Assembly: GCA_964036665.1 (NCBI GenBank)
Contig: OZ038529.1
Span: 21,710,060 to 21,774,059, forward strand
Reading direction: 5' to 3'
DNA: 64,000 nt
Source: Gordius sp. MW1
Taxonomy: Eukaryota; Nematomorpha; Gordioida; Gordea; Gordiidae
Part shown: positions 49,499 through 61,400 of the stretch, piece by piece
Layout of the letters: each line of letters starts with the position of its first letter
How positions within the stretch are numbered: the first letter of the stretch is position 1
The notes under the pieces: model-generated
Databases searched by the model: none
The model's input: the letters and a program-made list of their open reading frames with translations, nothing else
What the model was told of the DNA's origin: nothing
Position numbers and translations under genes: made by a program

Positions 49499-49814
49499 CG
49501 CCGAGTACCTTAAAGCCGGTCATTTAAATCAAAAAGGTTAGGGGAGGGGGGGGGGGAGGAACCTAACGCCAAAAATAAAACTATCGTTTACATACACTGT
49601 TTTCGTATGAGTCCGCTTAATATGACAAATTGCAGGTCGCCCGCCTACCCCTTACCTCCAATTAGTTCCACGCTAGCTCTTAAAGCTGCATTGGGAAGTT
49701 CAGGGTTAAGGATAAGCTAATGGCAAATGGGCCTAGAGAAGCACAATGTGATTTTGACACGATGTGTTGTGTGCGAATTATATTTTCTACTTTCCAGCTC
49801 TGATATTAATATTA

Positions 49815-49833
49815 TATGTGTGTGTGTGTGTGT
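49815..49833. repeat. (TG)n microsatellite
   Basis: About nine TG dinucleotides. Confidence 0.8.
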
Positions 49834-51790
49834 AGTGTATGCAATGTATGTATGCTCTGGGCAAGAGAAATCTTAATTTATTCCAAAGACATGCCCATTA
49901 GAAGCGTCCCTAGAGACCGTGTTCCCCCCATATCGCCCCCTTGACCCTACAGGACAAAGTTGGGGAAGAATGGGCCATTTACCGATCGTTTAGGGGTTTA
50001 GAAATTTAGGCATCGCAAATATCTATCGTCTCCTTAGCATCTATTTTTTATATTAAATGCGAAGCTTAAACGATGAAGGGGGGGGGGAGGTAGATAAATT
50101 ACAGTAAAAATGCGTCAATGAGTCTGATCTTATCTTGAGAAGAAGCCAATCGATTATGGGAATTTAGGAATTTATATGGGATACAGCCCCGTTTACCTAT
50201 TAAATGCCCTCATTTAAATGTATCAACTACAAATTGGGTTCACAACATAATGCATAAGCTAAGGCCTTTGGAGGTATTGAAGAAATTAATATTTTTTGTA
50301 ATACTCATAGACAAATGAGACATTTTTATTATTAATATAAAGACGGGAAGCTTTTGATAAATGAATCTCACATCACAACACGTTCCTTTTTTAAGATTGA
50401 ATACCTTAATAACCTTAAGAGCCTAATAAGATGCTTCCTATTCCGTGGCGCATAAAAGCTCGATCATTTTCTCACGAACGATTAATTGAATATGAGTTAT
50501 TATTCATACCTTCATTCCATCCTCTTGGCCATATTTTAATTTTTTATTAAAAATACCTTTTATTTCATTTACATCAAAATAAAGAATAAGTTTTTATTTT
50601 TTATAACGAGTTTCAATTGGGTGATATTTTTTTAAAATTATATAATAAAAGAGGTAACTTATGATCAATTTGCTTAAGTCACTCGGCCATCTAATCAAAA
50701 ATGAAAAATTGGGACATATTGCACACGGTTTACTAAAGAATTTTAAAAGTGTTTATTGTAGTTCTGATATAATTTAATTCTCAGATAATAATATCTACTA
50801 ATATTATTATATACGGCAAATAGTAACAAAAATAAAATATTGACTTAAAATTTTTAACTGTTCATAAATGTTTTAAGCAAAAATATTAATTGACCACACT
50901 TGTGCAATATTTTACCAATCTTGAATAAAATTATTAAATTTGAGGTTATTGCCATACGAAGAAATATAATTAAAATTAATAAAGCTACCATTTTTTAATT
51001 GTAATTTATATTTCAAAATTGGTAAGGCTTACTATAATTTATGGCATTTTTAAGCTTCAAGGTAATAATCGTTATAAAAGGTAGACCCATTTACGACCTA
51101 ATAAATTATATTTTTGAAAAGCTTTATTAACACTTCCCAAGTAAATAATAGACTTAAATGGTCGTAAATTGGCAGTAATAATAGAGCCAAAATTATTTGA
51201 TATCGTCATAATTCAAAGATTATACTTGACAACAAATTAAATCAAATATATAGAAAAAAGTTTAAAACGATAAAATTAGATGGTTAAGGGCGTATTGGGG
51301 GGGGGGGGGGAGGGTTTACACCTGTTTAAAAATATTATCAGAATTTTATTTATAGAATAAATATAAAGTATATACATATCAAATATTACAATTATTTAAA
51401 AAATAACATCATTGATTTTGGAAAAGTCAAAATTAAGGGTTTTAGATTTTTTATGAAACAACAGGGAAATATTACAAAAGAGAATCAAATCCTAAAAGTA
51501 GTTATTTATTCAATAAAAACCTATGTTTCATTTTTCCCAAAAATAAATCAACCCAATAACAAAATCAGCATAATTTTTTGATCTTTGAACATGAAATATC
51601 AATTGCTTTGTGTTTGTCGCTAATTTTGTTATAGAAAACAAATTAAAAAATTTATTGTTTACATAATAATACTTTACGGTTGTTTTGTTTTTTTCCTCGA
51701 CAGCAATTAAGGCTTGCGGCAGGTATAAATTCCTAATCTATACTGTATATTAAAAAATATAAAACATACAGTTTTGAACATATAATTATT

Positions 51791-51810
51791 ATAAATTGCA
51801 TAGCAATTAA
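51791..51810. repeat. Solo AATTGC-ATA-GCAATT palindrome
   Basis: Exact match to the terminus of copy B (ATAAATTGCATAGCAATTAA), alone in the desert. Confidence 0.6.
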
Positions 51811-52487
51811 TAGAAAGGGAGACCTAAAAAATAAACTATATAGACTCTACAAATTAACTATTAAAAATGTAGCTTTTTGTTCCTAAGTTTGTTGCTATCG
51901 TGTCCAGCTGGCCCATAAAGCCCCACCCAATCCCGACAATTTGATCTGGAGCGCGAATCGAGACCGATATTACATAGAGTTATGTCTCTGGGAAGGCCCA
52001 CTGGTTTAAAATTAGATTTAATGTTTAATACACAATTGTAAAACGTTTTAGTATTCTGGTATCTTTTATAATTTATTAGTTTGAAAGATTTTTAAAACTA
52101 ATATTATTACCAAACCTAAATTAGCTATCTATTTCCTTATTAATTTAAATTGAATCTTAACATCTGAATTATTGCCATTATATTTTTTAAGACCAATTAT
52201 TATTAATAGATTGGCAAAAGTAATATTTAGCGTGCGCAATTATATTAATTATACAATTTTGTAATGCTTAATCATGAATTAAATTTATGTTTTTACTAAA
52301 TTCGCTAAGGGCTAATTAAAACATATTTTTGGTAAGCTTAAAAAGCACCTAACTTTTTTCTATCCATAAACATTATTACCTTTTTAATTAAGTGAAGGTA
52401 TTACTAATTAGGTATATAACATTTTCAAAACGATTAATTAAGTCGCTTAAATATACTACTAACATCTGAAGAGTCCAAAAAGTAATA

Positions 52488-52821
52488 CAGTCGAAACTTC
52501 TTAATCGCAAATCGGATTATCGCGAAAATCTTTTAAGCGCGAAGTTAACCGCCATTTTGTTTTTTTAAACGATAATATTAACAAAAACTTCGTTTATTGA
52601 CAAATTGCTTAATAGTACAATATCAGATATTCATAAACATTTTCGAGTCCTTAAATCAACCAGATATAATTATATAAAATATCGTTTTATTGCTAAGCGT
52701 AAGAAATGAAAATTTAATATAATGTACCTATACTTTTATTTCCTTCGTTTAATCGCGAAATATCGGTTAATCGCGAATTTTTTTTCAGGCCCAAGGCTTT
52801 GCAATTAAACGGTTTTGACTG
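52488..52821. mobile_element. pogo/Tigger-like MITE with TA duplication
   Basis: Begins CAGTCGAAACTTCTTAATCG and ends AAACGGTTTTGACTG, flanked on both sides by TA (52486-52487 and 52822-52823). Internal TTAATCGCGAA words are repeated. The CAGTCGAA start is typical of pogo/Tigger-derived MITEs. Confidence 0.72.
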
Positions 52822-53167
52822 TACATATCTTTTAAAATTAATAAAAGGTGTGACCTGTTCTTTTCTAAAAACTATTTCAGGGAAAACAACAAACATTCCG
52901 GGGGGGGGCATGAAGTAAAATTGATTAAATTTAATGAGAGCATATAATAGAAAAAGCTACATGTAGAAATAAACAACTCAAAATTATTCAAGGCCCCAAA
53001 TCCTGCCATATAAAAAATGTTTAAAAATATGTAAATTCAGATCACTATTGCATAATATTAGACAATTTCAAATACCGCGGAGTCATTTCTTATTTTTCTA
53101 AAGTCCCTCACCCTCAGAGCAAAAACGTAACAATTGTGTAATTAAAAAACAATAAACTACAGACAAT

Positions 53168-53262
53168 TCGGGCCTCGCATCGGGCTGCCTCATCGCCAGA
53201 CCCAAGCCCGATTATTTTAATAAATTTAGCCTGAGCCCGGTTTCAGGGGGTCCGTGCAGGCT
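53168..53262. repeat. TCGGGC/GGGCC repeat fragment
   Basis: Words such as ATTCGGGCCTCGCATCGGGC and CCTGAGCCCGG, like the block at 12655-12815 and traces at 61811-61880 and 62056-62095. A dispersed family without visible coding content. Confidence 0.5.
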
Positions 53263-55461
53263 ATGATCTATGAAATTAACAAAATATTTGAAAAAAAATT
53301 AAACCCCCCCCCCCCCTCATCCCAGTGAAATCCTGCTTAGGCCTATGATTATAATTAAAAATGCTATAAGTGTGAGTAAAGCATTATGTATGAATAAAAA
53401 CTGTGATTTTACATTATAAAATCCACAATGCCTAAAATTATTACTGAATTTTTAGACCTCAACCAATTAGTTAGATGCCGTAAAAATATTGTATTATTTG
53501 AGCTCGAATTATGGATAAAAGTTTACAAACCTCGACAAAAACGTCTCAAAACATGTTTTTTTTTATATTTTTCTATGTGCGTGTTAAGATTATCAAAATA
53601 ATAACAGGAAAATTAATAAATTTTGATATCTTTATTTAAGAATACACGCTTCATACATAAATTATTAATCCCATTTAAATTTTTCTGTAGCCCGTTGTCT
53701 ATATGTCTAAGAGATGATTGTTTACCTAAAAAATTCCATACATTCCTTTGCAGGGGACGTGTGATGACTGCTGTGTGCAAAACATAACCAGACAAATTAG
53801 GTGTTAAATATATCGATTTTTTCCCTGCTAAAATGCCTCAACTAATCACCAATTTGTAGTACTAATCCATAGTTAATTTAATGAATCTTAAGCTAAATTA
53901 GTTGAAAATAGTAAAAAGTAATTATGACTCTGTATTTAAAATATTTTTTCCTGATATATTAAGAATTTTGTTATATTTAGTTTATATATTAATTGTTTTA
54001 AGTACCAGAAATCTTTTTAAACAATTAAGCTTAATTATGAAACAAGCTTGATGATCGTTGTGCAATTGAATTTTTGAAACCTATCTACCTTAATACAAAT
54101 TAACGGTCATTTCTAAGTGGCATTTACTTAAAATGTAAAAAAAAAATTTATTGTAAAATTACAGAATGGTGAGAGTATTGGATTAAATATAAAAATTTAA
54201 TATTATACTACAACGCTATATAGGGGAGATTTGGGTTAGTTATTGACAGGATTTCTTGTATCTACTTAAATAACTTCGATGGATACAACTGTAAAAAATT
54301 ATAAAATTAATTGTATATATATAATATGTGTATCTTATAAGGTATAAGTAAAAAATATTGTTTAGTAAAACATATAATAAAATGCAAAACTTTTACAGAG
54401 AAATAACTCTTTTTTTGAGGGTTGCTTATAGCACTTACAAAATTTTGTCGGGATAAAGGAAATTGCTAGAGCTTATACCATTCTGCCTACGCTTCTGGAA
54501 AATATTCGAGACACATATAATGAACATTGAATAAATGCTACCTGTAACCATTGTGAAAGTTCTCTTTTATGTGACAAACAAAAAGTGGCTAAAACGATTA
54601 TTAATTGTTTCAAAAATCTTTTGTTCGCTTTTAATAATTTATAAATAATTTTTTTAAAATGTATTAATAAACTAATGCGTTTTTTAGTATTTAAAGAAAG
54701 TTAAGAAATATTTAAATCGTTTTCGAATCTTTAAATTTTTTCGATTTGAATTCGCACCCTTATTTTAATATTCGACGAATCTCGTATCAAATATATTTTT
54801 TAGCGCAAAATGTGGACCTATTAAAATATAAGATTAAATTGATGGTAAATTTATGCGGTTTTTTTGCATATAACCACCCCTTGAAATTAAGCAAATTAAA
54901 TGTTGGTTTATGTATAAAATTAATTATGAAACCCTTTGGAGCGCTAATTATACACAAATCGGCATAAAAAAATCCGAGAAAAAAATTTCAATTTTAAAAT
55001 TAAAGAAAAAAGTAGTTTTGATTATTTTTACAAATTGGCTATGGCAATAATAAGTTATTATTTAAAAAGTGGTTCAAACCTTAACATAATTTTAAATATA
55101 ATCAAAATTTCTGAATTAATAATAACACCCTAATCATGCATAAGAAAACTTTTATTGATAATATATATATATTCATTCAGAATCGTTACACAAATTTCCC
55201 AAAAATATCAATACATTAATGCTTAAGAATTGCTCTCACTAATCGTCCCCTCTGTATTTAAATAATGCGTTTGACATCAAATATAATTTTAAAATAAATT
55301 AAAAACAAAAATATAAAGTAAATTTCTTTCTGGATATAAAAAAATTAATATATAATAAGTTAGATTTGTAGCGCAAGGTGGGGTGTCATTGAGCATTGTG
55401 TATTAGCATATAATTTCACAAGCATAGATTTATAAATATTTGAGGCTATATTAATATGTAT

Positions 55462-55467
55462 TTTATT
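55462..55467 (-). promoter_or_regulatory. Poly(A) signal overlapping the STK11IP stop codon
   Basis: On the minus strand AATAAA shares four bases with the end of the last codon and the TAA stop. If used, the 3' UTR would be very short. Other signals downstream are possible. Confidence 0.4.
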
Positions 55468-58400
55468 CGATCCAATTATTATTAGAAACGGATTCTGCGG
55501 AGGAGCATGATGAAAGTCTGGAATTAGGTTTCAATTGATTAGAACTTTTTTTGCTGCCTTTGTTGGGTAAATCGAGTAATTTGTTCGCACTTTTGACTTC
55601 TTTAATTTTTGGCTTGACTTTGATTTCCTCTTCAATTTCAACAATCATAGAGCCCTTGCATTTCCTGCAGGTGTCGTAAGATGCTACAATAATATCATAA
55701 ATTAAATATAAAATGTAACCCGTTTAGACATGTGGAAATGTTAATGAAATTGCTAAAAGATTTACGATCTAAATCTTTAAGAACTTTGTGAGAGCATTTT
55801 AGGCATTGGAGATAAACGGTCGTTCGCGGTCCCTCTGCAACGTTATCATAGGTGTATTTCACATTTTTCTTGGAGAATTGGGCATTCAAAATCTCATTCA
55901 GTTTGGCTAAAATCTCCTTTATTATGCAGTATATATATAAACAAATGGTAATGGTGCGAATATCAAAAACCTTCTTTTTTAAAAAAACATAAAATATTAA
56001 AAAAAAACTTTTATTAGATAAAAATAGTATTTTGAATAGTGGCCCCAACAAGCCGTCACTTGTTCCGAGTCAATTATTAAAGTGTGTTGCGTATTATTTT
56101 AACATAACTTTTAAATAGGATTGTTGTAACCTAATTTGCATTAAGCCTAACAAAAAAAATCCTAATGCAGTTATAAATTAATCTTAGTGTAAAAACCCAG
56201 GAAGGAGCGAAATTAAAAATACAAACTACATTATGAAAATGGTAGATCATGATACTAAAATGCTTATCATATTTATCTGCAAAAATGAGCTGGACTGCTT
56301 AACCAAAGGGTCGCTTAATGTATTTTAGAAACCTGAAACACTTTCGTATATTTAACAAAATATAAATACTGTTAGAACGTATGCCTCGGTAAGAGTCTTA
56401 GATTGCAATTACAAATAAAGGTGTTTTCATGAAATTGATATTTCCTCTTTAAACAAAAACAACTTTTTCAAACGATAGAAAACAGATTAAACTATTTCTA
56501 AATTTAGAGTCAGCCTATCTCAAATAGTTAGTCTAAAGATACCTGACAAATAATAGGGTCCTCGAAGGCGTACAGACGATGCTTAAATCGCTTTTTGTTG
56601 AAGTCCAATTTCATGATTGAATATGACTCAGTCGTAATATTGTCGTCAGTTTGTAACGGTAAAACACGAGGCGACGATTGATGTATATGCTGGGCTTGTT
56701 GGGTAGTTAACGTTTTTGCACCGATTAAAAGTTTTAAATCCAAACTATTTAGCGTTTTACCATCCATATCCTTTTCCCTAAATGGATATCCGTCAAATTA
56801 TTAATCACAAGATAATGTTGATGCATTTAGCCTTATATTGAACAAAATAACATAGGTCAATCTTAAATGGCATTTTTTTTTCAAATTAGACTAAAAATTA
56901 TATAAAAAGCTTATGAGAACTTGTAGTTTAGGGGAAAATAAATAAATTATAAACGGTAGAGTGGAGAAGATTAAAAAAGCACTTTATTTAAAAATTAGGT
57001 TCTTACGCTCGTTAAACGGGAAAACTTAAATGATGAAGATCTTAGAATACACATATTACAACATAAATATAATTATTTCAGTTTTATGTTATAATTTTCA
57101 TAGAGAGTCCTTAAAAAGTAGCTTAGTACAGAATTATCGTAACTCAACCGTAAATATTCCGTTTAATAATAAAATCATTCGTGGACGTAGCCAGGGGGAG
57201 GAATGGAGGGACGGCTGCCCCCTCTAAATCCATAACAAAAAATCTTTAAAATTTAATCCAATTATGGCTAAAATTTTAAGAAATTATCATTTTGCCCCTC
57301 TCTGTTTTAAATCCTGGCTACGCCCATGAAATCATTAAATTCATACCTAAGGTATCTATCATCCAAAGTTATAAGGCCGACTTCACTATCGGTGATAAGC
57401 TGCATGAGATCTGTGTTAAAATCACTGGTAGGAAAATCTTTGCCGTTTGCTACTTTGATTTTTCGATAATCTTGGTAATTAATTATACTAACGACCGAGG
57501 GATGACTTTCTTCGCCAACCCTTACGTCTTCTACAACAATGCAAAGTGATGCTTGATTTAAACCAATATTCTTGGTAAAGTAGTATTAAAATTAAAACTT
57601 GGGTTGGACCATAGTAAAAGAAGGCAAAAAAGAGTGGCCTATTAAATTGAAAATTCCATTTTAATATTAACACGTAACATTTCAAAAAATTTTAACAAAA
57701 ATATTCGAGGGAAAAGTATGGTATAAAATCAATTTCGTTGAAACGATATAAGTTTATGTAGAGACACATGTGCTAAGACATGAATTAACTAAAAATCTTT
57801 TAATATACTGAATTATATGTTTACTAAAAAAACAGGATTTTTAAGCGATGTAATATTTACAATAATGTCGGTTGTTGTCCCCCCCCCCTTATGAGTTGTA
57901 AATAAATGTCGTAAGTTAACCAATTTTTTAACTATTTAAATTTCAAGTAAAATATCCTTTGCCTACTGTTTACTAAGAAGCAACCACCTCCCTTAGGTCA
58001 ACAAGCCTATGTATTAAGAGCCAATTCAATTTATGATGAGAAAGCTACAATCGCTACAATAATAAGCGTAAAAATAACAAAAAAATATAAGAGATACTAT
58101 AGATCATCATCACCAATTATAGCTGCCACACCAGTGAAACAATTTATCTCTATAATTCATAAACTAACCTTGAGAAGAATTATCGCTGCTCTCTCCTATG
58201 TAAAAATCGCCGGCACATCCAGAATTCTCAGATCCGCCCTGGCTAGAGGAAGAAGAGGTAAAACGCATAGAGGCTGGACTAGTGTCGTTATTGATCACAT
58301 TTATGTTCACGAATGTGTCATCTTCCTGCAAGGAAACGTTTCGATCTTCCAAAGCCAGCCGTGTCGTAATACTGCTGCCGTTGCTTTTGAAACTCGATGG

Positions 58401-61400
58401 GGGTGTGCCCTGGTAATACACATTCCGGCGGCCATTATTTTTTTCTAGCACTCTCGATATAGTTGAAGATGGGGTAGGGCCTTGTACGAGGGGAGATGAT
58501 AGAAAGGGGAAGGTAGGGATCGGAGTTTGATTTTCGATTACGTCGTAGTAGTCCAAAGTGTTAACGGCCGTTTCTGAATCAGCTTGCTGTGTCCTTTCGA
58601 TTTGTGATGATACGTCAAAATATTCTATGTCCTCTATTGGATTCCCACTGCCGATTTCCTAGATGATATTTATTGAAAGTCGGTATTCAATAAATTAAGT
58701 TTAAAAAAAGAGTAATAAGTGATATTTGAAAAATATCTTTGAGACTGGTGTTTAAACATTTAGCTTAATTTCACATAGAAAACTTTATTGTTACTCTAGC
58801 TAAGTACCAATTTTATCCTAGGTATAATAGCCTTTTTACAACAATAATAATAAACATATACATATAACCATGGGTGTAGCCAGGATTGGATTTAGAGGGG
58901 GAGGGAGGCAATAATTCTTTAGGCAAGGGCAAAATGATAATTTTTTGAATTTTAGCCATATTAATATTAAATTTTAAAGGAAATTTGGATTAAGAGGGGA
59001 GCAGTCGCTCCTCCCTGACTACGCCCATGCATATAGCCTTTATGAAATTAAAGCCCCTGTAAAAAGAGTCAAAAGAAAACGTTACCCCATATTAGTAAAT
59101 TGCAGAAAAAATAACTATTGAAAGTGGAAATATATGTTTAATAAAAATTTTGATCGCCGCTGTCTGGGGATTGCGCGGCTCTTTAAGAATTGTTAGGGTA
59201 AATAATTTATCCTTCTGAAGGCATCTGCGCATCGTCCCTCTTGGCCATTTAAAGTCAACTTAGTCAATAATCCTGTGAGTTGATTAAAAAAAGATAAGAT
59301 TCACTTTATTTTCTTAATATCAAAAACATTATAATATTTTTAATGGGTCGTAATAATATTAAAATAAAAACTACCATACATTAATGGCTAAATTGTCTGT
59401 TGTAGCAGCTTTCAGACTCAAAATTTATTACTGATCACTAAAGCCATGACCTCAATGTATGGAGCTTCAAAAGAGCAAAAAAAATGTTCCCGTTCTTCTT
59501 TTATAACAATGCGGTTAAAAGCTATTTTTTGCATAAAATCCATTTTGTTGTCAATTATGCAGCTGTTAACAAGACCTAAGTTACAGGTCAAATCGTAAAA
59601 AACGGGGCAAGAACACAGGATCAGGGCTAGATTTTAATTATAAGATGGAAAAAGCTTTTTACTACTTCGCAAAACAAAAAAACTATTCATACCAATTAAG
59701 CTAAATATCAAAACTGAAATTGTCTTACCGAAAATGAATCTACATTATCAGTGCTACCAGTATTGTCCTCGGCGCCAACATCTTGAAAAACCATCTCGTT
59801 AGATCTGTCGTAGATTGCCTTCGAATGCATACTGGCATTAATGGGGGTTGTGGCCTGATAGGATGATGATACGGCTGAAAGATTTGGGTTTGGTGCTTTA
59901 TAACAATAAAATTTAATCCACTTTTATTCGTTTAAAAACATCCTTAAAATGAAGATAATATAAACATTACAAGGTCCATAGACAAAAATATTTTTATGAA
60001 CATCTTAATAAAGCTATATATCACTATTGTATAAATAAAACAATTTTCATTAGGCGATGTAAACAATTTATAATTACACGAAAAAAGATTTATTCAACAT
60101 TTAATAAACAGGTTGGTTCTATAAGTTATGGAATAATGTCATGAAACCCAAAAGCTAAGTTGAAATAATAATATAATAAAAACACACACCTTTTTTAAGG
60201 TCCACCGATATGTGCCTGGTGTGAGACAATTTCGGATGGTCCTTTTGGTTGGCTTGGGTACGGATGGACCTGGAGAGTGCTAAATCGCGGAGGAGAGAAT
60301 CTCTCAGCTGCTGAGTGGAATTTTTGTTGGGCGAGGCGGTGTTTTTAATCAATTTGGCGATATCGTCTTTGGAAACTTTCAAAATGTTACCTTAACACCA
60401 CAAACGGTATGCAATTTAATAAAAACTAGCTGAGAAAATGATTAATTTTTCCAGTATTGTCTAACTTTAAAGGTGTTTAGAGCTAACTTGCAGAGACAAA
60501 ACACAATGCTAACAACAATGCAATAGGCAGATCATTGAAATGAGCCTAGAGTGTCAAATTTTTAGATTTCAATAACTACCTGTCATGAATTACTTAAAAA
60601 AATTTTAATCAAATAAAACGTTAAAAATAATAAGTGGACTTAAAATTAAATACTTTTTCGAAATTCTAACCAGCAGGGTTAGATAACTTGTTAGGCCACC
60701 TAAATTTAGAATCCAATTTCACGGTACATTAAATTCACGCTTCAAAAAAATTCACAAACATATAGATATTTTATTTAGTTATATGAGAACTTTACACGAA
60801 ATCTTATGTCCTTAACGATTCTGATGTATACAAGCCATCGGAACAGACTTAACAATAAACGCCAAGTCTACTATGTACGCCTTAGCTTTTCTATGTTAAT
60901 AAAATTACTAACTACGATATTATGGTCAAACGCAGTCTTCATGGAGCTTAGTGAGAATTTACATTAGGGGGGGGGGTGATAATTGATAAATCATATTTGT
61001 TGTAAATTGTGGTTATTTAATCCTTAGGCTTATTTACCTTTAAAAGGTCCAAACCCCCCTACCTGCTCCTGTTTGATTTCGGTAATCCCATTCTACCTTC
61101 CCATATAAAAACGGGGTAAAATGCGACTAAAATCAAAGCAAGAAATATACTATTAGACGGTGCTGGGCTATGGCATAACTTGTCTTCTCTATTCTGACCA
61201 TCTTTATCACGGTTAATTTGCAATGGCTGCGTGCTGCTAGGCAGTAAGTCGAGATCCAACTCCAATTTCTTTTGCGCCTGATTAAAATGGTCGTAACTGG
61301 CAAGACCGCCCGTCGCTTGACATTCCGAAATTTCTCTTATACGGGCCGGGCGTATTTTTTTCTTGGATGACGTAGATTTTAATTCCGAAGGGTGTTGGGT

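Larger units (their letters stand above)
37795..55462. other. 17.7-kb gene desert upstream of zfh-1
   Basis: No coding frame of any credibility from 41.7 to 52.7 kb and only short chance frames elsewhere. It contains at least a dozen MITEs (listed separately). Repeat-poor, more complex stretches occur at about 38.3-39.3, 44.7-46.1 and 49.0-50.3 kb. The zfh-1 promoter and 5' noncoding exon should be in the left part. Nothing firm can be assigned. Confidence 0.6.

Noticed and set aside
54746-54967. 73-codon plus-strand frame
   Set aside because: AT-rich with no motif or splice context; consistent with chance.
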